Source of the DNA: Chloroflexota bacterium
Lineage (GTDB): Bacteria > Chloroflexota > UBA6077 > FW602-bin22 > CADDYW01
Direction: 5' to 3'
Assembly (NCBI GenBank): GCA_902810745.1
Contig: CADDYW010000004.1
Location: forward strand, 1 to 64,000
Length of the DNA: 64,000 bases
Made by a program: the position numbers and the translations under genes. Positions 1-8,351 of this stretch are shown here, in pieces. Position 1 is the first letter of the stretch. Each line of letters starts with the position of its first letter. The notes under the pieces were generated by a model that did not search any database, was not told the DNA's origin, and saw only the letters and a list, made by a program, of their open reading frames with translations.

Positions 1-2
1 CG

Positions 3-629
3 ATGAAAATCCTCCTGCTCGCCGTGCTGGGCGATCTCGCCGTGGACGCGCTGAAGCTGGCCGCGCCTCTCGCGGTCGGGGCCCTCGTCGTGGCGCTGAT
101 CACCCTGGCCACGCTGCTCGCCCTCCCACTGGGGCTGAGCGTCGGCATCGGCGCACCACCCTCGAATCCGATTCCGTCGGCCTTCGGCAACCCGGGCGAG
201 ATCCCGTCCGATCAGCTTGTCCTGATGCGGGAGGTCGCGGCTGCGACCGGCGTCCCCTGGCAGGTCCTCGCGGCCATCGCGAAGATCGAGTCCGACTTTG
301 GCCGGAATATGGCGACCAGCTCGGCCGGGGCGATTGGCTACGGCCAGTTCCTGCCCTCGACCTGGGCGGCCTACGGGAACGGCGGGAATCCGTACGACTT
401 CCACGACGCGATCCCGGCGATGGGACGCTACCTGCAGGCGGCCGGGGCCCCGGCCCACCTGCGCCAGGCGATCTTTGCCTACAACCACGCCGACTGGTAC
501 GTCGATCTCGTCCTCACCCAGGCCCGGGCGTACGGGTATGCCGGGGAAACCGCTCCGTGGGTTGATGTGGCCGGGCGGACCCCGGTGCGAACCCGACCGG
601 TCACGGCAGGCGGCCGTGCCTTCCGCTGA
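3..629 (+). CDS. Lytic transglycosylase (SLT fold), membrane-anchored, probably element-borne
   Basis: A 208-residue protein. Residues about 10-50 are a long hydrophobic stretch that should act as a membrane anchor or uncleaved signal. From about residue 75 it reads as a lysozyme-like SLT domain: the catalytic glutamate is probably E96 in AIAKIESDFG, followed by the typical GAIGYGQFLPSTW block (about 107-121) and a late AYNHADWYV motif. Such enzymes cut the glycan strands of peptidoglycan. Small versions next to integrase genes usually serve conjugation or phage-like entry (VirB1-like), which fits its place upstream of an excisionase and integrase. The ATG lies at the window edge, so its ribosome site cannot be seen and an upstream start is possible. 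Confidence 0.82.
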   Translation: MKILLLAVLGDLAVDALKLAAPLAVGALVVALITLATLLALPLGLSVGIGAPPSNPIPSAFGNPGEIPSDQLVLMREVAAATGVPWQVLAAIAKIESDFGRNMATSSAGAIGYGQFLPSTWAAYGNGGNPYDFHDAIPAMGRYLQAAGAPAHLRQAIFAYNHADWYVDLVLTQARAYGYAGETAPWVDVAGRTPVRTRPVTAGGRAFR

Positions 630-685
630 CCACGTGCGTGGGTTCGTCAACCGGAAAGAGCGAGCAATCGATCGTTCGGTGAGGT

Positions 686-862
686 ATGATTGTGGAACTG
701 CTGACCGTCGATGAAGTAGCGCAAAAGCTGAAACTCTCGAAATCGATGGTTTACCTGCTCTGTCAGCAGGGGAAGCTTCCTGCCGTCCGCTTTGGCAAGA
801 GCGTCCGCATTCCGGCGCAGGCGCTGGAGACGTGGCTGCAGGCGCAGATCCGGCCAGCATAG
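686..862 (+). CDS. Excisionase / AlpA-like DNA-binding protein (58 aa)
   Basis: A 58-residue protein beginning MIVELLTVDEVAQKLKLSKS. The pattern 'LTVDEVAQKLKLSKSMVYLL' followed by 'GKLPAVRFGKSVRIP' is the winged helix-turn-helix signature of the excisionase/MerR-like (HTH_17) family. These bind att DNA and direct integrase towards excision, or act as small activators. The ATG is preceded by GGTGAGG. The gene ends 25 bases before the integrase start, so the two are probably co-transcribed. Confidence 0.85.
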   Translation: MIVELLTVDEVAQKLKLSKSMVYLLCQQGKLPAVRFGKSVRIPAQALETWLQAQIRPA

Positions 863-887
863 TCGCAAGAAGAGGAGGAGGCGCACG

Positions 888-2078
888 ATGGGCCGACCAA
901 GAGGATCTGGCACCGGCACAACGATCGATCTTGGGAACGGCAAGCTGCTGGCCCAGATTACCATCGCGGGTCAACGGTTCACCAAGACCGTGGCGTCGAA
1001 GACCGAGGCGAAGAACTGGTTTGCTACCCTCAAGGTGGACGCGCAACAGGGCTTGCTGCCGCCAGACGCGAAGATCACCGTGGGCGAGTGGCTGGACGAG
1101 TTTTACCGGCTCAAGGAGCAGCAGAACCGCAAGCCGCGACAGTTGCAGCATCTCGATTGGGCCATCCGTAACCACCTGAAGCCGGCGCTTGGCGCCATCA
1201 AGCTAGCTGACCTGAAGGCAACGGATCTGGATCGGCTCTACCGCGACCGCCTCGCCGGCAAGGGGACCAAGGACCAGCAGCCGCTTTCGCCGACGTCCGT
1301 CCACCACCTCCACGCCGTCATCCACCACGCCCTGGCGCTGGCGATCAAGAAAGGGCTTCTTGCCAGAAACGTGGCGGCAGCGGCAGACCCACCGCCGGTC
1401 AAAGTGAAGCCGAAACAGGTCTGGACAGGCGATCAGGTCGTCGCGTTCTATGAGTCGCTTCCCGGGCATCGGCTCGGCGCGGCGTTTCTCCTCGCGGTCG
1501 CCTGTGGGCTGCGGGCGAGCGAGATCGCCGGGCTGCGCTGGGACGACATGGACACGCGGCGGGGGATCCTCCAGGTGCGCCGGAATCGCCAGCGCGTCTG
1601 GAAGCGCGGTGTCGTGGAGGACACCCCCAAGACGCGACAGGCGGAACGGCCGATCATTCTGCCCACGCAGGTGCTCGCGGCCTTAGAGCGGTGGCGGGAG
1701 CGCCAGCAGCAGGAACGGGACGTTTACGGCCACGCAGCATCGGGGTACATGTTCACGTACCCGCGGACGGGTACACCGATCGACAACGGCCAGTTCCACA
1801 AGGAATTCGATGCCTTTGTCAAGAAGCTGTCCCTCCCGCCGATCACACCGCACGAGCTGCGGCACACGTGCGCGACGCTCCTGATGGCTGAGAACGTCAA
1901 TCTGACGGCGGTCCAGGCACTGCTTGGGCACAGCGATCCGGCGACCACGAGCCGCCTCTATCAGCACTTCCAGGCACCGATCCACGGCTTGCAGACGAAG
2001 CGTGCCATCGAGCGTGTGCTCTCCGGGGGTGAGGCCGAGGCCAGCAGCGCCCGGATGAGCGGCAGTTCCGGAGCGTGA
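888..2078 (+). CDS. int: Site-specific tyrosine recombinase (phage/ICE integrase)
   Basis: A 396-residue integrase. The N-terminal part (about 1-60) resembles an AP2-like arm-binding domain, about 65-165 is a SAM-like core-binding domain, and the rest is the catalytic domain. The catalytic set is visible: R209 in GLRASEIAGLRW, H322 and R325 in HELRH, a GHSD block, and the nucleophile Y358 in RLYQHF. The frame is open upstream to 792, but the ATG at 888 follows a strong AGAGGAGGAG ribosome site and gives the usual family start, so it was preferred. The gene points at the 3' end of a tRNA-Ser gene about 160 bases away, the classical arrangement for an element inserted in a tRNA. The rest of the element would lie left of the window. 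Confidence 0.93.
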   Translation: MGRPRGSGTGTTIDLGNGKLLAQITIAGQRFTKTVASKTEAKNWFATLKVDAQQGLLPPDAKITVGEWLDEFYRLKEQQNRKPRQLQHLDWAIRNHLKPALGAIKLADLKATDLDRLYRDRLAGKGTKDQQPLSPTSVHHLHAVIHHALALAIKKGLLARNVAAAADPPPVKVKPKQVWTGDQVVAFYESLPGHRLGAAFLLAVACGLRASEIAGLRWDDMDTRRGILQVRRNRQRVWKRGVVEDTPKTRQAERPIILPTQVLAALERWRERQQQERDVYGHAASGYMFTYPRTGTPIDNGQFHKEFDAFVKKLSLPPITPHELRHTCATLLMAENVNLTAVQALLGHSDPATTSRLYQHFQAPIHGLQTKRAIERVLSGGEAEASSARMSGSSGA

Positions 2079-2082
2079 GCGG

Positions 2083-2166
2083 TTATTGCATGGCGTTTTT
2101 GCATGGCCAAACGCGCCGTCCAGCAGCGCGGGGCTAGGAACGAGTAATTGCATGGTTATTGCATGA
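2083..2166. repeat. Four TTGCATG direct repeats, candidate integrase arm sites
   Basis: Copies of TTGCATGG start at 2086, 2099 and 2148, and TTGCATGA at 2159. The longer unit TTATTGCATG occurs at 2083 and 2156. They fall in two pairs (spacing 13 and 11) between the integrase stop and the tRNA-Ser gene, where arm-type integrase or Xis binding sites are expected. The repeats are seen directly; the binding role is inferred. Confidence 0.6.
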
Positions 2167-2176
2167 GTCAAGTCAA

Positions 2177-2206
2177 CAAGCCCCACCGACGGATCGGTGG
2201 GGCTTG
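2177..2206. terminator. Perfect 13-bp hairpin between integrase and tRNA-Ser
   Basis: A 13-base inverted repeat (2177-2189 with 2194-2206, loop CGGA) lies between the convergent integrase and tRNA-Ser genes. Neither side has a strong T run, although the minus side continues TTGACTTGACT. It probably ends transcription from both directions; it could also be part of the attachment region. Confidence 0.5.
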
Positions 2207-2237
2207 CGGCTTCTGGCGTTCAGACGCCGTTTCTATG

Positions 2238-2324
2238 TGGCGGAGAGGGAGGGATTCGAACCCCCGAGGCTCATCACCTAACTGTTTTCAAGACAGCCGC
2301 CATCAACCACTCGGCCACCTCTCC
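2238..2324 (-). tRNA. tRNA-Ser(UGA), CCA encoded; probable attachment site
   Basis: An 87-base tRNA on the minus strand. The acceptor stem GGAGAGG (5' end at 2324) pairs with CCTCTCC, followed by discriminator G and an encoded CCA (2238-2240). The anticodon arm reads CTGTC-TTGAAAA-CAG with anticodon UGA, the GGTTCGAATCC T-loop is present, and there is a long variable arm typical of class II serine tRNA. The 3' end faces the integrase, so the element's attachment core should overlap this end, with the tRNA restored by the inserted DNA. Confidence 0.95.
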
Positions 2325-2335
2325 AGCTCACAAAC

Positions 2336-2365
2336 ATGGTAGCCTGCCCCCTGCACGCATGTCAA
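2336..2365 (-). promoter_or_regulatory. Promoter of tRNA-Ser
   Basis: On the minus strand TTGACA (2360-2365) and TACCAT (2336-2341) are separated by 18 bases, and the tRNA 5' end lies 11 bases beyond the -10 box. The -35 hexamer is a perfect consensus. Confidence 0.7.
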
Positions 2366-2395
2366 GCAGCCGCCCGCGCGCATCGACGCCTGAAG

Positions 2396-2425
2396 TTGTG
2401 CCTCCTCAGAACTCTGTGCTATAAT
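2396..2425 (+). promoter_or_regulatory. Promoter of rpsO-pnp
   Basis: TTGTGC (2396-2401), an 18-base spacer and a perfect TATAAT (2420-2425). It would leave an rpsO leader of about 125 bases, long enough for S15 autoregulatory structure, though no such structure was established here. Confidence 0.7.
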
Positions 2426-2556
2426 GATTCCGACTGAAGGGAAAGCAAGGCGCTGACATGCCACCAATCGACTGCACGAATGGTTTGAGACTTGGCTCAG
2501 GGTCCCGACGCCATTACCCGCGGTGGCTTGCAGAGTAAGGAAAGGAGAACCGCGGC

Positions 2557-2826
2557 ATGCCGCTGGAGAAAGACCAGAAGGCCGCAATTATCGGAGAGTA
2601 TCGACTTCACCCGACTGATACCGGATCCCCCGAAGTTCAGGTTGCTCTGCTGACCGAGCGAATCAATCAGCTCATCGAGCACCTGAAGGTCCACAAGAAG
2701 GATCATCACTCCCGGCGTGGTCTGCTCATGCTGGTTGGCCAGCGCCGGCGTCACCTTCGTTACTTGACCCGTCAGAAGGGCAATCGATATCAGGATATCG
2801 TCAATCGTCTCGGACTGCGTAAGTAA
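2557..2826 (+). CDS. rpsO: Ribosomal protein uS15
   Basis: An 89-residue protein, exactly the usual length of S15, which binds 16S rRNA early in 30S assembly. The family signature is clear throughout: [16 protein letters not shown], then [25 protein letters not shown], ending in LGLRK. The ATG is preceded by AAGGAAAGGAG. pnp follows after a short gap with a terminator-like hairpin, the conserved rpsO-pnp pairing seen across bacteria. Confidence 0.98.
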   Translation: MPLEKDQKAAIIGEYRLHPTDTGSPEVQVALLTERINQLIEHLKVHKKDHHSRRGLLMLVGQRRRHLRYLTRQKGNRYQDIVNRLGLRK

Positions 2827-2850
2827 TTTTCAGGCTATGTGAGAAAGAGA

Positions 2851-2880
2851 AACCCAGGGACACCTTCCCTGGGTTCTTTC
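2851..2880 (+). terminator. Hairpin between rpsO and pnp
   Basis: AACCCAGGGA (2851-2860) pairs with TCCCTGGGTT (2866-2875) around a five-base loop, followed by a moderately T-rich CTTTCCTATT. It may partly terminate rpsO transcripts and so lower pnp expression, or act as an RNA-processing site. The stem ends about 30 bases before the pnp start. Confidence 0.6.
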
Positions 2881-2904
2881 CTATTATGGGAGGCTAAAGA
2901 CCCG

Positions 2905-5202
2905 ATGGTACATCGTTTTGAGACCACGGTCGGCGGCCGGGTGCTCACGATCGAAACGGGTAAACTGGCCGGACAGGCCAACGGCGCGGTGACCGTGCGC
3001 TATGGAGACACTGTCGTCCTCGCCACCGCGACTGCGACCCGCGAGCCCCGACCCGACGTGGATTTTTTTCCGCTCACGGTCGACTATGAAGAGCGACTGT
3101 ACGCGGCTGGAAAGATTCCGGGCGGTTTTTTCAAGCGTGAGGGACGGCCGACCGAACAGGCAATTCTTACCTGTCGACTGACCGACCGTCCAATCCGACC
3201 ACTCTTCCCGAAGGGCTTCCGCAATGACGTTCAGGTGATCGTCGCCGTTTTGTCCGCGGATCAGGAGAATGAGCCGGACATCCTGTCGATCATCGGCGCG
3301 TCCGCTGCCCTCACCATCTCCGATATCCCCTTCGAAGGGCCGGTCGGCGCGGTGAAGGTCGGGTACATCAATGGCGAGTTCGTCCTCAATCCCGAGGCGT
3401 CGCGAATGCCCGAGAGTCAGATGGAGCTGGTCGTCGCCGGCACGCGCGACGCGATTGTGATGGTCGAGGCCGGAGCCAATCAGGTGCCCGAGGAGGCCCT
3501 GATCCGCGCGCTCAAGTTCGCCCACGAAGCGATCCAGGGCATTGTCACGCTCCAGGACCAGATGCGGGCCGAGGTGGGCAAGCCAAAGTTCCCGTTCACC
3601 GTGACCGAGCTTCCGCAGGAGTTCCGCGATGCCGTCGCCAAGGCGGTCGGCGATCGACTGGAGCCGGTCATCTACCAGAAGGATAAGCAGGATCGCGAGG
3701 CGGCGCGGAAGCAGCTCATCGCCGACGTCGTCGCCCAGCTCGGCGAAGGAACCAGGGAGAAGGACGTCGCTCAGGTCATCGAAGAACTGGAGACGAAAGA
3801 AGTTCGGTCGGCCATTCTCAATGAAGGAAAGCGACCGGATGGCCGCGATCTGACCACGATTCGGCCCCTGTCGTGCGAAGTCGGCATCCTGCCACGCACC
3901 CACGGCTCGGGGCTGTTTACGCGTGGCCAGACCCAGGTACTCTCGATCGCCACGCTGGGCAGCACCGCCGATGAGCAGATCATCGACGGACTTGGCATTG
4001 AAGAGTCCAAGCGGTTCATGCATCACTACAATATGCCGCCGTTCAGCGTTGGCGAAGTCCGTCGGATGGGCTCGCCGGGTCGCCGCGAGATCGGCCACGG
4101 CGCCCTTGCCGAGCGTGCCCTCGCCCCGGTCATTCCGAGTACCGACGAGTTCCCCTACACGATTCGCGTCGTGTCGGAGGTGCTGAGCTCGAACGGATCG
4201 ACATCGATGGGCAGCGTCTGTGGTAGCATCCTGGCCCTTATGGACGCCGGTGTCCCGATCAAGGCCCCGGTCGCGGGCATTGCGATGGGATTGGTCACCG
4301 ACGAAAACGGGCGCTTCGCCGTTCTCACCGATATCCAGGGGATCGAAGACCACCTCGGAGACATGGACTTCAAGGTGGCCGGCACGGCGACCGGCGTCAC
4401 CGCGCTGCAGATGGATATCAAGGTCAAAGGGCTCAGCTACGAGATCCTCGAGAAGGCGCTCACCCAGGCGCGTGAAGCGCGGCTGTTCGTCCTCGAACGT
4501 ATGCTGGAAACCATCGCCGAGTCGCGACCTGAACTGTCGCCGTATGCGCCGCGCAGCTACCGAACCAAGATTCCGATGGATAAGATCGGTGCGCTGATCG
4601 GCCCGGGCGGCAAGAACGTTCGAAGCCTCCAGGACGAGCACAACGTCAAGATCGATATCCAGGACGACGGGACGGTCTACATCTCCTCGGTCGACGCCGA
4701 GGGTGCGCGTCGCGCCCTGTCCGCGATCGATCGCTTTAGCCGTGACGTCGAGATCGGTGCCGATTACCTCGGCAAGGTAACCCGAATTACGAACTTCGGC
4801 GCCTTCGTCGAGATCTTCCCGGGGAAGGAAGGGCTGGTCCGCCTCGCGGAGCTGGCCGAATACCGCGTGTCTCGGCCCGAGGACGTCGTCAGCGTCGGGG
4901 ACGAGATCATGGTTCGGGTGATCGAGATCGACGCGCAGGGCAGGATCAACCTCTCGCGACGGGCCGTCCTCGAAGGGACACCGGTACGACCAGGACAGCC
5001 GGCTACGACCGGCGCCGCGCCGTACCGTGGTGGCCCCGGTGGTGCGCCCGCGTTCCACGGCGAACGCCGACCCTCCGGAGGGCGACCACACGGTGGAATG
5101 GGAGCGACCGGACGTTCCGGTCCCGGTGGCGCCGAGCGCCGACCTCCGTCCGGCGACGGACGCGAGGGAGGACGTCGACCCCTCGGTCCGAAGAAGTGGT
5201 AA
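2905..5202 (+). CDS. pnp: Polyribonucleotide nucleotidyltransferase (PNPase)
   Basis: A 765-residue 3'-5' phosphorolytic exoribonuclease of the RNA degradosome. It has two RNase PH domains (about 1-225 with [12 protein letters not shown] and about 305-545), the helical linker between them, a KH domain (about 550-610, with [15 protein letters not shown]) and an S1 domain (about 615-690). The last 70 residues are a disordered Gly/Pro/Arg-rich tail ([20 protein letters not shown]) that may add RNA affinity. The frame is open back to a GTG at 2839, but the ATG at 2905 follows GGGAGG and matches the family N-terminus. A 735-residue open frame on the opposite strand is only a shadow of this gene. 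Confidence 0.97.
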   Translation: MVHRFETTVGGRVLTIETGKLAGQANGAVTVRYGDTVVLATATATREPRPDVDFFPLTVDYEERLYAAGKIPGGFFKREGRPTEQAILTCRLTDRPIRPLFPKGFRNDVQVIVAVLSADQENEPDILSIIGASAALTISDIPFEGPVGAVKVGYINGEFVLNPEASRMPESQMELVVAGTRDAIVMVEAGANQVPEEALIRALKFAHEAIQGIVTLQDQMRAEVGKPKFPFTVTELPQEFRDAVAKAVGDRLEPVIYQKDKQDREAARKQLIADVVAQLGEGTREKDVAQVIEELETKEVRSAILNEGKRPDGRDLTTIRPLSCEVGILPRTHGSGLFTRGQTQVLSIATLGSTADEQIIDGLGIEESKRFMHHYNMPPFSVGEVRRMGSPGRREIGHGALAERALAPVIPSTDEFPYTIRVVSEVLSSNGSTSMGSVCGSILALMDAGVPIKAPVAGIAMGLVTDENGRFAVLTDIQGIEDHLGDMDFKVAGTATGVTALQMDIKVKGLSYEILEKALTQAREARLFVLERMLETIAESRPELSPYAPRSYRTKIPMDKIGALIGPGGKNVRSLQDEHNVKIDIQDDGTVYISSVDAEGARRALSAIDRFSRDVEIGADYLGKVTRITNFGAFVEIFPGKEGLVRLAELAEYRVSRPEDVVSVGDEIMVRVIEIDAQGRINLSRRAVLEGTPVRPGQPATTGAAPYRGGPGGAPAFHGERRPSGGRPHGGMGATGRSGPGGAERRPPSGDGREGGRRPLGPKKW

Positions 5203-5567
5203 CCGCGCGTCGGGGCGTGCGCTCGTCGCTGCAATCAGCGCCCGCTACCTGACCCGCTGTGCCTCACGCGACCGTGGCGCGTTCGGCCGGTCCCACGGAG
5301 ACGAGGACCGGCCTGGAGACACACGGTCGCGGTGACCGGTCGGAGGAGCGCGAAACGCCGAGACGGTTCGGCGGTTCGATGCGACCCTCCGTCCGTTCAG
5401 ACGGGATTCTCTGATCACAGCCGGACTGGTCGGCAGCCTGGCCGCTGCCGAGGACTGGACCGGTGCTGCAAGGCCGTCCTTGCCGCTCTCCTATTGGATT
5501 TGCTAGAATGTGATGACTACCAGCCGTGTGCGGTGTCTACCCAGTATTTTGAGCACGTCGAACACTG
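5203..5567. other. 365-base intergenic region with dnaJ promoter
   Basis: No convincing gene is seen here. Near the right end, TTGCCG (5480-5485) and TAGAAT (5504-5509) with an 18-base spacer make a good promoter for dnaJ, leaving a leader of about 50 bases. No CIRCE (TTAGCACTC-N9-GAGTGCTAA) operator was found, so HrcA control is not supported. The first 250 bases hold several GC-rich imperfect repeats but no clear terminator for pnp. Confidence 0.55.
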
Positions 5568-6686
5568 ATGCCTACGAAACGCGACTATTATGAGGTTCTT
5601 GGCGTCTCGCGTGACGCGACCGAGGAGGAGATCAGAAAGGCGTACCGGAAGCTAGCCTTCCAGTACCACCCTGATCGCAATCCGAGCGCTGATGCCGATG
5701 CCAAGTTCAAAGAGATCAACGAAGCGTACGAGGTGCTGAGCGACGCTCAGCGCCGGCGAGAGTATGACCAGTTCGGGCACGAAGGCGCGCCTACTGGTGC
5801 GGCCGGATTCGGCGGCTTTGCCGGCTTCGGGTTCGACGAGATCTTTGAAACCTTCTTCGGCGCCTCGACCCGTACCGCCGGAGCGCGCCGTGCGCAGCGA
5901 GGTTCCGACCTTCGCGTCGATCTAACGCTCACCTTCGAGGAAGCTGTATTCGGCTGCGAGAAGACGGTCGAGGTGCCTCGCTGGGAGCGGTGCTCGCGCT
6001 GCAACGGCAATGGTGCTGAGCCAGGAACACAGCCCAGCCGCTGTCCCGCCTGTAACGGCACCGGGGAGATCCGCCGGGTCCAGCAGTCGGTGATTGGCCA
6101 GTTCGTCAGCGTAACTATCTGCGACCGTTGTCGGGGCGAAGGGCGCGTGATCCTCACGCCGTGCACCGAGTGTCGCGGAACTGGCCGGGTGCGCTCATCG
6201 CACCGTGTTCTGGTCACGATCCCGGCGGGTATCGACGACGGGCAGCAGATTCGCCTACCCGGCGAAGGAGAGCCTGGACTGCACGGAGCGCCGTCCGGAG
6301 ATCTGTACGTCGCCGTCTCGGTCACGCCACATCAAAGCCTCAAGCGCCAGGGCGTCGATCTCGTCTACGACCTCACGATCAACGTCGCGCAGGCCGCGCT
6401 TGGCGACGAGGTCACCGTGCCTACGCCCGAAGGGCCGCCCACCCGTGTGAAGATCCCAGCCGGAACCCAGACCGGTCGCATCATTCGGCTCAAGGAGCGG
6501 GGAGTTCCGCACCTGCGCGCGAGTGGTCGCGGTGACCTGCTCGTACGCGTGCGTGTCGCGATCCCCCAGCACCTGACCGACGAGCAACGCGATCTCTTCC
6601 AGAAGCTCGCCAAGACCCTGGGCAACGAGCCACACGAAGACAAGGGCTTTTTTGACAAGGTCAAGGAAGTCTTTGGCGGAGAGTGA
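5568..6686 (+). CDS. dnaJ: Chaperone DnaJ (type I Hsp40)
   Basis: A 372-residue co-chaperone that stimulates the DnaK ATPase. The J-domain (about 1-70) contains the HPD motif in YHPDRNPS. A Gly/Phe-rich linker ([17 protein letters not shown]) follows. The zinc-binding region has four CxxCxGxG modules ([32 protein letters not shown]), then come the two beta-barrel substrate-binding domains. No dnaK, grpE or hrcA is adjacent in the window. It begins the cluster dnaJ-prmA-rsmE-mtaB, often seen downstream of dnaK in other phyla. Confidence 0.97.
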   Translation: MPTKRDYYEVLGVSRDATEEEIRKAYRKLAFQYHPDRNPSADADAKFKEINEAYEVLSDAQRRREYDQFGHEGAPTGAAGFGGFAGFGFDEIFETFFGASTRTAGARRAQRGSDLRVDLTLTFEEAVFGCEKTVEVPRWERCSRCNGNGAEPGTQPSRCPACNGTGEIRRVQQSVIGQFVSVTICDRCRGEGRVILTPCTECRGTGRVRSSHRVLVTIPAGIDDGQQIRLPGEGEPGLHGAPSGDLYVAVSVTPHQSLKRQGVDLVYDLTINVAQAALGDEVTVPTPEGPPTRVKIPAGTQTGRIIRLKERGVPHLRASGRGDLLVRVRVAIPQHLTDEQRDLFQKLAKTLGNEPHEDKGFFDKVKEVFGGE

Positions 6687-6690
6687 GATC

Positions 6691-7590
6691 GTGCGCTGGA
6701 TCGAGCTCAGCTCACGCGTCGACGGTGAGGCGGTCGAGGCGGTTAGCGAGGTCTTCACCCGCCTGGCGACCGGTGGGGTGGTCGTCGAGCCAGATCTGGT
6801 CCCGGGAGTGGACGATGGCTTTGCGCTGGGCAGGCTAGCATCCGTCCGTGCCTACATTCCCCTCGACGCCCAGGCAGCCGGCAAGGCACGCGCCCTCGAG
6901 GAAGCGCTCTGGCACCTACGAAGCATCTGGCCGGTGGGGGAGCTCGAGCAGCGCGAGGTCGACGAAGAGGACTGGGCGCACGCCTGGAAGAAGCACTATT
7001 CGACGTTCCGGATCGGCTCGCGCATCGTGATCCGCCCGTCCTGGCTCGACTATCAGCCATCTGACGCTGATGTCGTGATCTCCCTTGACCCGGGCGCGGC
7101 GTTTGGCACCGGTCTCCACCCGACGACGCGTCGCTGTGTCGAGCTTCTCGAGCAGATCGTGAGACCAGGTAGCCGTGTCCTCGACGTCGGGACCGGCTCG
7201 GGCATTCTCGCCCTGGCTGCGGTAGGGCTGGGCGCGGAGCGGATCGTGGCGGTCGACGTCGATCCGATCGCCGTGGATGCCGCGCGCAGCAACGTGCATC
7301 TGAATCAGGCAGACGATCGGGTCGAAGTCCTCCAGGGCAGCATTGACGCCGTCCGAGCGGGCGAGACATTCGACGTCGTCGTCGCCAACATCATCGCGCG
7401 AGTCATCCTGGAGCTGGCACCGCGCCTGACCGAGCGCGTTCGGCACGGAGGATTCCTGCTCGTCGGCGGCATCATCGACGAGCGAGCTGACGAGGTGGCG
7501 GCGTCGCTGGAGCGACTCGGGCTGGTGCTAGACCGGTACGTCGATGATGACTGGATCACACTCCTTGGTCGTTTCCCTGGGTCTGCCTGA
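6691..7590 (+). CDS. prmA: Ribosomal protein L11 methyltransferase
   Basis: A 299-residue SAM-dependent enzyme that trimethylates ribosomal protein L11. The N-terminal L11-binding domain is followed by the methyltransferase core: AFGTGLHPTTR, then DVGTGSGILALAA (motif I) and VVVANIIARVI, which replaces the NPP-type motif as in other PrmA proteins. The GTG at 6691 sits 4 bases after the dnaJ stop with GGAGAG upstream; the frame is open to a TTG at 6652 inside dnaJ, which was not preferred. Confidence 0.93.
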   Translation: MRWIELSSRVDGEAVEAVSEVFTRLATGGVVVEPDLVPGVDDGFALGRLASVRAYIPLDAQAAGKARALEEALWHLRSIWPVGELEQREVDEEDWAHAWKKHYSTFRIGSRIVIRPSWLDYQPSDADVVISLDPGAAFGTGLHPTTRRCVELLEQIVRPGSRVLDVGTGSGILALAAVGLGAERIVAVDVDPIAVDAARSNVHLNQADDRVEVLQGSIDAVRAGETFDVVVANIIARVILELAPRLTERVRHGGFLLVGGIIDERADEVAASLERLGLVLDRYVDDDWITLLGRFPGSA

Positions 7591-7591
7591 C

Positions 7592-8344
7592 GTGCATCGC
7601 TTCTTCGTCTCCCCGGAACGCCTGGCCCACGGGAAGGTCGAGTTTACCCCGGAGCAATCACGCCAGCTCGCAACGGTTCTTCGGGCGCGGCCCGGAGAAC
7701 ACGTGATCGTGCTCGATAACGGGGGCTGGATGTACGACGTGGAGCTCGCCGCCGTCTCGCCCGAAACCACGAGCGGTATCATCTGCTCGCGGCGCCTCGC
7801 ACCCAACGAGCCGCGGACAAAGCTGACACTCTATCCGGCGCTGCTGAAATCGGATAAGCTAGAGCTCGTACTGCAGAAATGCACGGAGATTGGAGCCAGC
7901 GGCTTCGCGCCGGTGATCAGTAATCGATGCAATGTCGGAACAATCGTTTCTGAAAACCGCCGTCAGCGCTGGGAGCGCATCATCGTCGAGGCAGCCGAGC
8001 AGAGCGAGCGCGGACGCCTTCCTCAGCTGCACCCGGCGATACTTTTTCCGCAGGCGTGCGAGCACGTGCGAGGTCGGGGGCTATCCTTCATCGCCTGGGA
8101 AAGGGGAGAGCGCCAGGGACTTCGATCTGTCCTCGTCGAGCGCCTGAAGTCCGGGGCGAGTGCGCGTCCTTTCGCGATGAATCTTTTTCTGGGCCCCGAG
8201 GGGGGATTCACCGAGGACGAGATCGAGATGGCGCGCTCGTACGGTATCATACCCGTCAGTCTCGGTCCGCGTATCTTGCGCGCGGAAACCGCGGCGATCG
8301 TCGGTACGACGCTGATCATGGCGGAGACCGGAGACCTGGAGTAA
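7592..8344 (+). CDS. rsmE: 16S rRNA (uracil1498-N3)-methyltransferase
   Basis: A 250-residue SPOUT-family methyltransferase. It begins VHRFFVSPERL, the usual RsmE start. An N-terminal PUA-like domain is followed by the knotted SAM-binding domain with LQKCTEIGASGFAPV, NLFLGPEGGFTEDEI and a final LGPRILRAETA block, all hallmarks of the family. The frame is open upstream to an ATG at 7544 inside prmA, but the GTG at 7592, one base after the prmA stop, gives the family-typical start; the ribosome site is weak for both. Confidence 0.92.
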   Translation: MHRFFVSPERLAHGKVEFTPEQSRQLATVLRARPGEHVIVLDNGGWMYDVELAAVSPETTSGIICSRRLAPNEPRTKLTLYPALLKSDKLELVLQKCTEIGASGFAPVISNRCNVGTIVSENRRQRWERIIVEAAEQSERGRLPQLHPAILFPQACEHVRGRGLSFIAWERGERQGLRSVLVERLKSGASARPFAMNLFLGPEGGFTEDEIEMARSYGIIPVSLGPRILRAETAAIVGTTLIMAETGDLE

Positions 8345-8351
8345 GACAGCA

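Noticed and set aside
2884-5091. 735-codon open frame on the minus strand
   Set aside because: It is the exact antisense of pnp, rich in Arg, Asp and Leu with no domain; long antisense frames are usual in GC-rich genes.
5203-5567. CIRCE operator before dnaJ
   Set aside because: No TTAGCACTC-N9-GAGTGCTAA inverted repeat was found.
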